Origin: JBOFFC01 sp051648405
GTDB taxonomy: Bacteria; Planctomycetota; Planctomycetia; Pirellulales; Lacipirellulaceae
Direction of reading: 5' to 3'
Assembly (NCBI GenBank): GCA_051648405.1
Contig: JBOFFC010000030.1
Location: 1-64,000, forward strand
DNA length: 64,000 bases
Positions 55,995-64,000 of the stretch are shown here, piece after piece. A program made the position numbers and the translations under genes. The notes beneath the pieces were generated by a model. That model worked only from the letters and a program-made list of their open reading frames with translations, was not told where the DNA came from and ran no database searches. Each line of letters starts with the position of its first letter. The stretch's first letter is position 1.

Positions 55995-56154
55995 TGAGGT
56001 CGCTCCGAGAAGTGGTGCATGAAGATCGACACGCCCCGCGGCGCCGAGCTCGCGGGGCCCCACCGCAAATCAAGATCCGCAGGTCTTGACCGACTTCTGG
56101 TCGGGCGGGAATCGGGACAAGGCGCCCGTTGGACAGGGCCCATTTGCCGCGTGC

Positions 56155-56230
56155 GGTAATACGCAGGCAGCAGCATCCTCGCGGATTCTGCTACTGCGTG
56201 CAACAAAATACTGCGGGAAGTACGCAGAAA
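56155..56230. promoter_or_regulatory. Cluster of CTGCGTA/TACTGCG-type sites upstream of the PEP-CTERM gene
   Basis: Four related words occur in 75 bases: AATACGCAGG (56159-56168), TACTGCGTGC (about 56191-56200), ATACTGCGGG (about 56207-56216) and GTACGCAGAA (about 56220-56229). They alternate in orientation, and the last pair is palindromic (CTGCGggaagtaCGCAG). They lie in a relatively AT-rich patch about 165-235 bases upstream of the PEP-CTERM gene. They may be an operator; no regulator is known. Confidence 0.4.
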
Positions 56231-56298
56231 CTGCCAGCCCGAGGTCCCCTTCGACTGTGCAGCTAGGCACGGGTAGCCGCGTTCGGCGCCGCCGGGCG

Positions 56299-57504
56299 TC
56301 ACGTCGGGGGGAGGATCGCGAGCGCCTCGCGGGCGATCTCGCGCTCTTCGTTCGCGGCGATCACGCAAACAGCCACGCGGCTCGCGGCGGCGTGGATCGT
56401 GCAGTCGGCGTCGCTCGCGCCGGGGGCGGCCGCGGTGTTCTTCGCATCGTCGAGCTCGACCCCCAGCACCGCCAGTCGCGCTGCGATGCGGCTTCGCACG
56501 TCGCTCGAAAACTGCCCAATGCCGGCGGAAAACACGAGGGCGTCGAGGCCCCCGAGCGCGACCGTGTAGGCGCCGACTTGCTTGGCGGCGCGATAGCACA
56601 GAACCTCGAGGGCAAGATCGGCGCGTTCGTCGCCGTCGCGCGCCGCGGCCAGCAGGTCGCGCACGTCCGCCGCGCCGCCTAGCCCGAGCAAACCGCTCTC
56701 GCGGTTCAGCAGGTGGTCGATCCGTTTCGCGTCGTAGCCCAGGTCGCGCTGGAGGTAAAGCAGCACCCCCGGGTCGAGGTCCCCCGAGCGCGTCGCCATC
56801 ACGAGCCCCGCGAGCGGCGTCATCCCCATCGACGTGTCGATGCTGCGCCCGCCATCGACCGCGGCGGCACTGGCGCCCGCCCCCAGGTGCAGCACGACGG
56901 TCTTCAGCGACTCGATCGGTCGGCCTACGAGCTCCGCCGCGCGCCGCGCCGCCGATCGGTGCGACGCCCCGTGGAACCCGTAGCGCCGCACGCCGTGCTG
57001 GCGGTAGAGGAACTCGGGGAGCGCGTAGCGGTAGGCGTGCGGCGGCATCGTGTGGTGGAACGCCGTGTCGAAGGCGGCGACCTGCGTCGCGCCGGGGAAG
57101 TGCTCTGCGCAGCAGTCGATGCCGACCAGGTTCGCCGGGTTGTGCAGCGGGGCGAGCGACGAGACGCGCTCGAGCGCCGCGCGCACCGCGTCATCGACGA
57201 CGGCCGCGTCTTGGAACGCATCGCCCCCGTGAACGACGCGGTGGGCAACGAGGTCCGGCGCTCCGCTCGGACCGAGCAAGCCCGACGCGGCGAGCCCCGC
57301 TGCGATCCGCGCCACACCCGAGGCGTGCGTCGGCTGCGCTAGGACTTCGTCGATCGTCGGTGTCCCCGCTACCGACAGGCGGTGGCGACCGACCGCTTCG
57401 CCGATCCGCTCAACCGATCCCGCGGCGAGCTCGCTCAGGACGCCCGACTCGAAGAGTCGGTGCTTGATCGACGAGCTGCCGCAGTTGATGACCAGGACCA
57501 GCAT
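56299..57504 (-). CDS. ackA: Acetate kinase
   Basis: 401 residues. The phosphate-binding motif is VINCGSSSIKHRLFE, followed by FDTAFHHTMPPHAYRYALP, YGFHGASHRSAARRAA, VVLHLGAGASAAAVDGGRSIDTSMG, GLVMATRSGDLDPGVLLYL and the C-terminal ALVFSAGIGQFSSDVRSRI. It interconverts acetyl phosphate and acetate with ATP/ADP in the cytosol. It starts 10 bases after the pta stop and is the second gene of a pta-ackA operon on the minus strand. Start ATG 57504 directly precedes the motif. Confidence 0.96.
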   Translation of the reverse strand: MLVLVINCGSSSIKHRLFESGVLSELAAGSVERIGEAVGRHRLSVAGTPTIDEVLAQPTHASGVARIAAGLAASGLLGPSGAPDLVAHRVVHGGDAFQDAAVVDDAVRAALERVSSLAPLHNPANLVGIDCCAEHFPGATQVAAFDTAFHHTMPPHAYRYALPEFLYRQHGVRRYGFHGASHRSAARRAAELVGRPIESLKTVVLHLGAGASAAAVDGGRSIDTSMGMTPLAGLVMATRSGDLDPGVLLYLQRDLGYDAKRIDHLLNRESGLLGLGGAADVRDLLAAARDGDERADLALEVLCYRAAKQVGAYTVALGGLDALVFSAGIGQFSSDVRSRIAARLAVLGVELDDAKNTAAAPGASDADCTIHAAASRVAVCVIAANEEREIAREALAILPPT

Positions 57505-57514
57505 CGGGCGTGCG

Positions 57515-59647
57515 TCACTCCCCCGCCTGGATGGCGGTGATCGCCACGGTGTTGACGATGTCGGCCACGGTGCAGCCGCGGCTGAGGTCGTTCACCGGCT
57601 TGCGAAGGCCTTGCAGCACAGGGCCGACCGCGACGGCGCCCGCCGACCGCTGCACCGCCTTGTAGGTGTTGTTCCCCGAATCGAGGTCCGGGAAGATCAG
57701 CACGGTCGCACGCCCCGCCACGGCGCTGCCGGGCGCCTTGCTGCGGGCGACGTCGGGATCGACCGCGGCGTCGTACTGCAACGGGCCTTCGATCAGCAAG
57801 TCGGGGCGGCGCTGTTTGGCGATCCGCGCCGCGTTGCGCACGCGATCGACGTCTTCTCCGGCGCCACTCTCGCCGGTCGAGTAGCTGAGCAGCGCGACGC
57901 GCGGCTCGATGCCGAACCGCCGCGCGGTGTCGGCCGAGCTGACCGCGATGTCGGCCAGTTGCTCGGTCGTCGGGTTGGTGTTCACCGCGCAGTCGCCGTA
58001 GACCAGCACCTTGTCGGGGAGGCACATCAAGAAGACGCTCGAAACGGTCGCCACGCCCGGCTCGGCACGGATCACCTCGAGGGCCGGTCGGACGGTCGCT
58101 GCGGTGGTGTGCGCCGCGCCCGAGACCATGCCGTCGGCGAGCCCCGTGTGGACCATCAGCACGCCGAAGTAGCTGACGTCCCCCGACAGGTCGCGGGCCG
58201 TGTCGCGCGTCATCCCCTTGTGCTTGCGGGCCTCGTACAGAGCCTCGGCGAGCTGCGCCCGCAGCGGGCTGGTGGCCGGGTCGATCACGCGGACCGCCGA
58301 CGACTCGGTGGCGACGATCTTCCCTTCCGGCACGAGGTCGAGGCTCAGGCCCAGCGCGGCCGCGCGGGCTGCTAGCGCCTTGGGGTCACCGAGGATCGTC
58401 AGCTCGGCCACCTGGCGGCGCGACAGGACCTCGGCGGCGCGGAGGACGCGGTCGTCGGTCCCCTCGGGGAGGACGATCCGCTTGCCGTAACTCTTGGCGC
58501 GCTCGATCAGGTCGTACTCGAACATCAGCGGCGTGACGCGCTCGCTGCGCGCGACGGCCAGTCGCTCGCCAAGCCGCGCGAGGTCCACGTGCCGCTCGAA
58601 CAGCCCCAGCGCCACGGCGATCTTCCGCTTGTTGTCGGCGGTGATCGAGCCCTTCACGTTCGCCACGCTCGTCGCGGCGGTGAACGTGTCGGCCTCGACC
58701 GCGAAGATCGGCGGCAGGTAGCGCTCCATCCCCTCGAGCAGTTGCCGCACGCGGTCGGGCGGGCCGAACCCGCCCGTCAGCAGCAGCCCGGCGACCTTGG
58801 GGAACCCGTTCGAGACGATCGTCGCCACCGCTGCGAGGATCACGTCGGCCCGGTCACCGGGGGTGATCACCAACGAGTTATCGACCAGCCGGTCGAGGAA
58901 GTTCGGCAACTGCATCGCGGCGACCTTGAAGGCCGAGACGTCGCGTTCCGCCGCGTCGGGGGTCTCGTGCAACCAGTGGGCGCCGACGCCGTGGGCGATC
59001 TCGCCGACGGTGGGTCGCGCGAGGAGCGGCTCTTCCGGCAGCGCGTAGTAGGGGGGGGCGTTCCCCCCGTTCCCCAGCCGCGCGAGCAGCTCGGGGATCG
59101 AGTCGGGATCGACGCGGTTGACGATCGTGGCGACGATCGACGCTCCGTGCTCGACGAGCGCTCCCTCGGCCGCGCGGACCCCTTCGAGTGTCGCGTCGAT
59201 CGTCTTTCCGTGGGCGTTGCCGACGGCGAGGGTCGGGCAGCCGAGGTTCGCCGCCAGCCGGGCGTTGAAGTCGAACTCCAGCGCGGCGCCCGCCCCGGTG
59301 TAGTCGGTCCCCTCGACGACGACGAAGTCGGCCTCGGCCGCGAGGCCGCGGTAAGCGTCGAGCACGCGCTTAACGAGCTCGTCCTCGCGCCCCTCGGCCG
59401 CCAGCCTCCGCGCCTCGGCGCTCGACACGCCAACGAGCCGCTCGCGCGACCACGGCATGCGGTACCGTTCGGCCACCAACCGCAGCGTCGGCTGCGGGTC
59501 GTCTCCGGGTCCGCTCGGCTCGTCATACAGCGGGCGAAAGTAGGCCAGCCTCTCGACGCGACGCGACAGCAGCTCCATCAGCCCGAGGACGACCACGGAC
59601 TTGCCGCTCCGCGGCTCCCAAGCGGCGACGTAGACACCTTGCGACAT
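57515..59647 (-). CDS. pta: Phosphate acetyltransferase
   Basis: 710 residues, the long two-domain type as in E. coli Pta. The N-terminal part is a P-loop domain (VYVAAWEPRSGKSVVVLGLMEL) followed by a DRTGG-like regulatory domain. The C-terminal catalytic domain starts near residue 370 (MFEYDLIERAKSYGKRIVLPEGTDDRVLRAAEVL) and contains DGMVSGAAHTTAATVRPALEVI and LIFPDLDSGNNTYKAVQRSA. It converts acetyl-CoA and phosphate to acetyl phosphate. With AckA it forms the acetate pathway. ATG 59647 gives the complete N-terminal domain. Confidence 0.96.
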   Translation of the reverse strand: MSQGVYVAAWEPRSGKSVVVLGLMELLSRRVERLAYFRPLYDEPSGPGDDPQPTLRLVAERYRMPWSRERLVGVSSAEARRLAAEGREDELVKRVLDAYRGLAAEADFVVVEGTDYTGAGAALEFDFNARLAANLGCPTLAVGNAHGKTIDATLEGVRAAEGALVEHGASIVATIVNRVDPDSIPELLARLGNGGNAPPYYALPEEPLLARPTVGEIAHGVGAHWLHETPDAAERDVSAFKVAAMQLPNFLDRLVDNSLVITPGDRADVILAAVATIVSNGFPKVAGLLLTGGFGPPDRVRQLLEGMERYLPPIFAVEADTFTAATSVANVKGSITADNKRKIAVALGLFERHVDLARLGERLAVARSERVTPLMFEYDLIERAKSYGKRIVLPEGTDDRVLRAAEVLSRRQVAELTILGDPKALAARAAALGLSLDLVPEGKIVATESSAVRVIDPATSPLRAQLAEALYEARKHKGMTRDTARDLSGDVSYFGVLMVHTGLADGMVSGAAHTTAATVRPALEVIRAEPGVATVSSVFLMCLPDKVLVYGDCAVNTNPTTEQLADIAVSSADTARRFGIEPRVALLSYSTGESGAGEDVDRVRNAARIAKQRRPDLLIEGPLQYDAAVDPDVARSKAPGSAVAGRATVLIFPDLDSGNNTYKAVQRSAGAVAVGPVLQGLRKPVNDLSRGCTVADIVNTVAITAIQAGE

Positions 59648-60024
59648 ACCCCTGTTCTACCACGGCGCGGCCAGTGCGCGACGGGTGCGGCGTGTTGCGG
59701 CTGAGAGCTTCGCTTCACCGCGTCCGCAGCCGACCGCTGACGCGACTTCAAGGAGAAGCCAGGCGATCGATGTCAGGCGTGTTGGGACGCAGAGTGCCTT
59801 GCGGGTGCACTCCGCTTCCGCCGGGCGCGGTTCTAGGAACGATCCGCGAAAGGCCGCGAAGTAGCGCGAAGCAACGAGCCGCAGATCAACGCCGATGAAC
59901 GCAGAGGGGTTACGAAACTCTGGCGCCACGCACGCGGTCGTCATCCGCGTTCATCTGTAGTTCCCCCCCACTTTCCGTTGGTCTGCTTTGCGCCTTGGCG
60001 GCATTGCGTGAGCTTTCAGACCGG
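59648..60024. repeat. 377-base gap with dispersed repeat words
   Basis: No gene was seen. GAGCCGCAGATCAACGCCGATGAACGCAGAG at about 59875-59905 (given here in two parts: GAGCCGCAGATC and AACGCCGATGAACGCAGAG) and the inverted CGTCATCCGCGTTCATCTGTAGTTC (59939-59963) are copies of the word family seen at 5347-5465. CGCGAA units occur at 59845-59872, and CTTTGCGCCTTGGCGGCATTGCGTGAG-type sequence (59986-60012) is another common word. Confidence 0.6.
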
Positions 60025-61032
60025 TCACCCCCCGATCGCCGACATCGTCCGCGGAGGCTGCACGAAAGTCGGTGTGTTCACGCCGTGCCCGACGGCTTTG
60101 GCCTCGACCGCCTCGCGCATCACCCGGGCGAGGTCGTCGTCGGTCCCCCCCGAGCGCAACAGCCCCCTGAGGTCGAACTCCTCGACGCTGAACAGGCAGT
60201 TCCGCAGCTTGCCGTCGGCCGTCAGACGGAAGCGGTCGCACGCCGCGCAGAACGGCTCGCTGACCGTGGGGATGAAGCCGATGCGACCCACGCCGTCGGC
60301 AAACGTGTACTCGGTCGCGGGGCTCCCCGTTGGGTCCTCGACCGGGACGAGGGGGAGAATCCCCTCCTCGAGCGCGCGGCGGATGTCGGCTGCGAACAGA
60401 ACCTTGCCGCGCTCCCACTCGTGCGACGCGTCGAGCGGCATGTACTCGATGAACCGCACCTCGCGCCCCGTGTCGCGGGCGAAGTGCCCGAAGGGGACCA
60501 CCTGGTCCTCGGTGACCCCGCGCAGCGCGACGACGTTGACCTTGATCGGAACGAGGCCGACGCGCTCGGCGGCGCGGATCCCCTCGACCACGCGGTGGTA
60601 GTCGTCGCGCCGCGTGAGCTCGGCGAACCGCGCGGGGTCGAGCGCGTCGAGGCTCACGTTCACGCGGCGCAGGCCGGCCTCGTGCAGCGCCGCCGCGTGC
60701 TCGGCCAGCAGCACGCCGTTGGTCGAGAGGGCGAGGTCCTCGAGCCCGGCGATCGCCGCCAGGCGGCGCACGAGTTCGGGCAAGTCACGCCGCACCAGCG
60801 GCTCCCCCCCCGTCAGCCGGACCTGCCGCACGCCGACCGAGACGGCGACGCGGACGACCCGTTCCAGCTCCTCGAAGGTGAGCAGCTCGTCACGCGGTGC
60901 GACCGCGACCCCCTCGGCCGGCATGCAGTACCGGCAGCGCAAGTTACAGCGGTCGGTGACGCTGACCCGGAGCTTGGTGTGCCGCCGCCCGAAGCGATCG
61001 GTAAGCTGCGGCGGGTGTTGCTGCGAGGGCAT
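60025..61032 (-). CDS. moaA: GTP 3',8-cyclase (molybdenum cofactor biosynthesis)
   Basis: 335 residues. Radical-SAM cluster CNLRCRYCMPAEG (Cys29, Cys33, Cys36) with the preceding RVSVTDR, the GTP/SAM region RLTGGEPLVRRDLPELV, STNGVLLAEHA, and the second 4Fe-4S cluster near the C-terminus in EPFCAACDRFRLTADGKLRNCLF. The protein ends with GMMGR-like GG (MSAIGG), the C-terminal Gly-Gly tail that completes the active site. It makes 3',8-cH2GTP, the first step of Moco synthesis. It is divergent from mobA, 80 bases apart, a natural shared promoter. Start ATG 61032. Confidence 0.96.
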   Translation of the reverse strand: MPSQQHPPQLTDRFGRRHTKLRVSVTDRCNLRCRYCMPAEGVAVAPRDELLTFEELERVVRVAVSVGVRQVRLTGGEPLVRRDLPELVRRLAAIAGLEDLALSTNGVLLAEHAAALHEAGLRRVNVSLDALDPARFAELTRRDDYHRVVEGIRAAERVGLVPIKVNVVALRGVTEDQVVPFGHFARDTGREVRFIEYMPLDASHEWERGKVLFAADIRRALEEGILPLVPVEDPTGSPATEYTFADGVGRIGFIPTVSEPFCAACDRFRLTADGKLRNCLFSVEEFDLRGLLRSGGTDDDLARVMREAVEAKAVGHGVNTPTFVQPPRTMSAIGG

Positions 61033-61113
61033 CGTTGGCTCTGCTCGTCGCGGACGCGAGACACGGGCGCCCGGCTTCTACTAACGGCAAAGCGGGCCGG
61101 GTATCCTCAAGTG

Positions 61114-61701
61114 ATGATCCCAGTGTACGTCCTCGCAGGCGGTGGCAGTAAGCGGTTCGGCCGCGAAAAGGCGAGCGTGCTGATCGACGGCGTTCCGTGG
61201 GGAATCGACGTCGGTCGGCGCCTGGCGGGCGAGGCCGAGTTCACGATCGTCGGACCAGCCCCCCCCGGGGGAGAGCTCGCCGGGCTGCGATTCATCGCCG
61301 ACGCAACGCCGGCTCGGGGTCCGCTCTCGGGCGCCGTCGCGGCGCTCCGCGACCGGCTCGCGACCGGCGGGCCGGGCCTGCTCGTCCTGGCGAGCTGCGA
61401 CCTAGTTCACCCCGAAGCGGCATGGCTCGATCCGCTCGCGGCGGCGTACACCGCGGAGCCGCTGCTCGAGGCGGTGGCCTACCGAGCCGCTGACCGCTGG
61501 CAGCCCTACCCGTCGGTCGTCCACACGCGCTGGCTCGCGACGCTCGAGCGTTCGCTCGCCGCGGGGGTGACGTCGTACCAGCGGGCGCTGGACGACGCGT
61601 TCGCCGGGGCCATCGACTGGCCCTACCCGACTGCGGGCCCGCCACAAGCGAACACGCCGGACGAGCTCGCGGCGTTGCTCCCCGGCGTGCGGATTGGATA
61701 G
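61114..61701 (+). CDS. mobA: Molybdenum cofactor guanylyltransferase (MobA-like)
   Basis: 195 residues. The nucleotide-binding signature is PVYVLAGGGSKRFGREKASVLIDG at the start, then SCDLVHPEAAWL for metal binding and PYPSVVHTRWLATLE. It adds GMP to molybdopterin to form the guanine dinucleotide cofactor; close relatives also handle other nucleotides. ATG 61114 is chosen because the frame upstream is an antisense shadow of moaA. It is divergently paired with moaA, supporting a Moco role. The ion transporter gene converges after 23 bases. Confidence 0.88.
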   Translation: MIPVYVLAGGGSKRFGREKASVLIDGVPWGIDVGRRLAGEAEFTIVGPAPPGGELAGLRFIADATPARGPLSGAVAALRDRLATGGPGLLVLASCDLVHPEAAWLDPLAAAYTAEPLLEAVAYRAADRWQPYPSVVHTRWLATLERSLAAGVTSYQRALDDAFAGAIDWPYPTAGPPQANTPDELAALLPGVRIG

Positions 61702-61724
61702 TGAGCTGGCCCTGCGCAGGCGGG

Positions 61725-62621
61725 CTACGACGGCGACTTGATGAGAGCCCCGAGCCGCTCGACGCGCGCGCGGAGGATATCGACCTCACCCAGCAGGGCG
61801 GTCAACTCGTCGGAGACCGTGCCTTCCCCTTCCTCGATCGCGGCGACCGCTTCGGCGAGTTCCTCTTGCTTCTCGGCGTGGCTGACCTCCTCCATGCTGG
61901 AAACGATCACGCCGACGAACAAGTTCAGCAGCACCATCGTCCCCAAGAACAGGAAGCTGACGAAGAACAGCGGTGCGACGATCGGCTGGGCGTACGGCTT
62001 GGCCACGACGTCCGTGGTGTTGTCAAAAGGGTGAACGTTGGATCCGTACATCTGGATGTACAGGACGTTGTCCCAACCCTCCTGCGTGATGACGGTGAAC
62101 AGCGTCAGCATCGACGTCGGCAGATTGCGGAAGTGAACGGGGTCGTTGTCGCGGAACAGGAACACCCCCATCACGCCGTACGCGTAGAACAACAGCACGA
62201 GCAACAGCAGCACGTACCCCATCGACGGGATGCTCTTGAGCAGCGCGTTGACGAGCACCTGGAGCTGCGGCACCGCCGTTACGAGTCGCAGCGCGCGGAA
62301 CACTCGGGCGAGTCGAAGCACGGCGGCGTACTGCCCGTCGAACGGCAGGAAGCAGACCGCGACGACGACGAAATCGAACACGTTCCAAGGGTCGAGGAAG
62401 TAGCGGTAGAACCGCCAGCCGTACTGCCCCATCTTGAGCGCGGCTTCGACGACGAACAGCGCGAGCACCGCCGTGTCGAGCGCGTTGAGCAGGTCACCGG
62501 CGTAGCGCACGACTTCCGGCGAGGTCTCGAGGCCGATGAGAATCGCGCCGAGAATAATCAGGGTCAGGATCGCGGCGTGGAAACGCTCCGATTCAACGAT
62601 CTGACGGCAGAGGTCGGCCAT
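61725..62621 (-). CDS. Voltage-gated cation channel with Cav-like selectivity filter
   Basis: 298 residues, single-repeat six-helix channel (BacNav type, forms a tetramer). The voltage sensor S4 is AVLRLARVFRALRLV with four gating arginines (103, 106, 109, 112). The pore loop reads TLFTVITQEGWDNVLY: T179-Q-E181-G-W183-D. Ordinary BacNav filters are TLESW; the TxEGWxDVLY form is like domain I of animal Cav channels, so Ca2+ permeation is plausible. S6 is FLFLGTMVLLNLFVGVIVSSM. A C-terminal coiled coil (about 247-295) is the usual tetramerisation neck. There is no signal peptide; start ATG 62621. It converges with mobA. Confidence 0.9.
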   Translation of the reverse strand: MADLCRQIVESERFHAAILTLIILGAILIGLETSPEVVRYAGDLLNALDTAVLALFVVEAALKMGQYGWRFYRYFLDPWNVFDFVVVAVCFLPFDGQYAAVLRLARVFRALRLVTAVPQLQVLVNALLKSIPSMGYVLLLLVLLFYAYGVMGVFLFRDNDPVHFRNLPTSMLTLFTVITQEGWDNVLYIQMYGSNVHPFDNTTDVVAKPYAQPIVAPLFFVSFLFLGTMVLLNLFVGVIVSSMEEVSHAEKQEELAEAVAAIEEGEGTVSDELTALLGEVDILRARVERLGALIKSPS

Positions 62622-62769
62622 AGCGGGGCGGGTTGGGCTGGGGGGACGCAGGGGGCCTGGCGCTCGGCAGCACTATAAGCCGAACGCCGTGCGTGCTCTA
62701 CGGTCGCGGGACGGGGGGCCAGTGCTTCGGCCGCTCGCGACCGCGGTTCGTGTTGGTCGGGGTCGCCCG

Positions 62770-63603
62770 TCAGCGGCTCGCCATCGGCGCCAAGGCTTCG
62801 GCGATCTCCTCGACCTCGTCTAGGCTGGTCACCCGCTCGATCAGCCGACGGAGGAAGCCGTCGATGCCGACGGCTTCGACGCGCACGCGGCTGGACGACC
62901 CGGCGACGGTGGTCGCGAGCCACGTGGCGCCCTCCTGTGCGTAGTAGCCCACTACCCGCACGTCGTCCACGCGACGAGCCACGTGGCGCAACACCGAGAC
63001 GGTCCCCTTGCAACGGGGCCGCGCCAGGGCCTCGACGAGCGCAGCCGCGGAGGCGCAGTCCATTCCCGCCTCTTCGAGTTCGTCGGCGGCGGCGTCGGGG
63101 TCGTCACGCGCCGCGCGACGGACGCGGTCGAAGCAGTCGATGCGGAGCTCGGCTTCGCCCGACGGCCGTGGCGGGCCGGGTCGGACGCCGATCGACTTCC
63201 GAACGCGGTGCAACGCGTCGAGGGCGTCGTCGAGCCGGCGTACGCGGAACGTGTGTCGATCGACCTGCGTCACTTCTACGACCACGACGCGGTTGAGGTA
63301 CAGCGTGACGTCGCCGCGAGAGCCGTCGGCCGTCTCGCGCCGAACCAGGATCGTGATCCTGGGGTCCGCAACGGCAGCCGCTGCCCCCAGCAGGTCGTCG
63401 TCGTAGTCCGACGCCCCGGAGTGGCCGTCGTGCGTGAGGAGCCCGGCTTCCAGCAGGCGCCGCTCGCCGTCGGCGAGCGCCTTGCGGCGGACTTGCGGGT
63501 CCTTCGGGAACAACACCGCGTTTGGCAGCGCGGCGACCGAATCGACGCGCATGAGCGACAAGACGTAGGCGAGCTCGAACGCATGCAAGCGAAACTCTGT
63601 CAC
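62770..63603 (-). CDS. Hypothetical protein, EspG-like N-terminal layout
   Basis: 277 residues with no signal or membrane helix. It starts VTEFRLHAFELAYVLSLMRV (GTG 63603; an alternative ATG at 63636 adds 11 residues). PNAVLFPKDPQVRRKALADGERRLLEAGLLTHDG resembles the opening of EspG-type ESX chaperones, followed by two-domain alternating helices and strands (RGDVTLYLNRVVVVEVTQVD; VGYYAQEGATWLATTVAGSS). The resemblance to EspG is from layout only and weak. It is coded 6-39 bases downstream of the Ala-rich gene at the window edge on the same strand, so they likely form an operon. The function is not established. Confidence 0.7.
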   Translation of the reverse strand: MTEFRLHAFELAYVLSLMRVDSVAALPNAVLFPKDPQVRRKALADGERRLLEAGLLTHDGHSGASDYDDDLLGAAAAVADPRITILVRRETADGSRGDVTLYLNRVVVVEVTQVDRHTFRVRRLDDALDALHRVRKSIGVRPGPPRPSGEAELRIDCFDRVRRAARDDPDAAADELEEAGMDCASAAALVEALARPRCKGTVSVLRHVARRVDDVRVVGYYAQEGATWLATTVAGSSSRVRVEAVGIDGFLRRLIERVTSLDEVEEIAEALAPMASR

Positions 63604-63642
63604 TGCTGCACCCCGTGTGGCGAGATTATGCGTCAAACCGCA

Positions 63643-64000
63643 TCAGCCGAACAGGGTCGTGAGTCGTTCGAGTTTCTCCGCGGCGGCGTCGGTCGCGGTG
63701 TCCAAGGCATTGGCGAGCGAGTCGGCGCCCGAGTTGACGGCGTCGGCGAGCGAATCGACGACCCCTCCCGCGGCGTCCCGGACGTCCTGGCCCGTCTCCT
63801 CGACGCGCCCGGTGACGACGTCGATACCGCTGGCGACCGCGTCGCTGCCGCGCGCCGCGAGCCGAACGACCTCGTCGAGTTTGCCGTCTACGCCGTCCTT
63901 GAGGCCGGCGACCGCTTCCACGGCGCCGTGGGCGGCCTGGGAGGCGGCGTCGCGAGCCCGCTCGTACAGCGCGAGCGCTTCGGCCTTCGCCGACTCGACG
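63643..64000 (-). CDS. Ala-rich helical protein, 5' end beyond the window (partial)
   Basis: At least 118 codons on the minus strand, open to the window edge. A GTG at 63921 (MEAVAGLKDGVDGKLDEV) could be a start, but the same frame continues upstream without a stop and with similar composition (VESAKAEALALYERARDAASQ), so the real gene probably begins outside the window. The visible part is amphipathic Ala/Asp/Glu/Val helix with near-heptad spacing (VDSLADAVNSGADSLANALDTA, AAEKLERLTTLFG) and no domain I recognise. The EspG-like gene follows closely on the same strand. Confidence 0.65.
   Translation of the reverse strand, partial: VESAKAEALALYERARDAASQAAHGAVEAVAGLKDGVDGKLDEVVRLAARGSDAVASGIDVVTGRVEETGQDVRDAAGGVVDSLADAVNSGADSLANALDTATDAAAEKLERLTTLFG

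Noticed and set aside
59995..61113. Upstream extension of the mobA frame
   Set aside because: It is antisense to moaA; the conserved PVYVLAGGGSKRFG begins right after the ATG at 61114.

Overview
The window reads as a chromosomal segment of a planctomycete, most likely order Pirellulales. The evidence is very high GC with strong G/C at third codon positions, two secreted proteins ending in PEP-CTERM sorting signals (one with a dockerin-like Ca-binding pair), several Gfo/Idh/MocA and TIM-barrel sugar proteins including one with a Tat-type leader, ECF sigma factors, a giant pseudopilin-like protein, and many dispersed text-like repeats. No rRNA, tRNA, CRISPR array, prophage or intact insertion sequence was seen. 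Taxonomy is inferred from gene content only.

Layout. 1-9.1 kb: a small conserved protein, deoC, a Gfo/Idh/MocA oxidoreductase, rsmE, an orphan ExeA-like ATPase, a TIM-barrel sugar isomerase, a fasciclin / ECF sigma / anti-sigma set, and a second, secreted Gfo/Idh-like protein. 9.1-13.5 kb: a 1468-residue repetitive PEP-CTERM surface protein. 13.8-20.2 kb: an NAD-dependent epimerase, a YghO-like acyltransferase, a fatty acid desaturase divergent from a ketosynthase that has lost its catalytic residues, and an Rrf2 regulator beside an Fe-S APS reductase. 20.4-25.4 kb: DUF454, nucleotidyltransferase, DinB, phosphoglucomutase/phosphomannomutase and a class II-type cytochrome c. 25.4-31.1 kb: a HigBA-type toxin-antitoxin pair, an ECF sigma factor, a DUF2513 protein with an Arg/Tyr-rich repeat tail, and an Ala-rich secreted coiled-coil protein.

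31.3-54.2 kb is the main system: a plus-strand type IV pilus / type II secretion-like cluster. It holds two GspE/PilB ATPases, a PilT ATPase, a PilC/GspF platform protein, four prepilin-like proteins, a 2971-residue GspK/PilX-like giant with Ca-binding-like Asp/Asn repeats, then a membrane-anchored thioredoxin and an exported esterase. Several junctions have overlapping stop/start codons (ATGA or TGATG), implying translational coupling. No secretin, PilMNOP or prepilin peptidase is present, so those must be elsewhere.

54.2-64 kb: an alpha/beta hydrolase, a second PEP-CTERM protein, a pta-ackA operon, divergent moaA/mobA, a voltage-gated cation channel with a eukaryotic Cav-like filter, and a two-gene unit at the window edge (an EspG-like hypothetical plus an Ala-rich helical protein cut by the window end).

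The most unusual non-coding structure is a set of heptamer-periodic repeats (7-bp units such as GGAATGC, ACCAATG, GCAGTGG, CAGCCGA, GAGAGGC). Many occur as facing inverted blocks next to start or stop codons, and in two prepilin genes they have become the coding sequence of the cleaved leader peptide.
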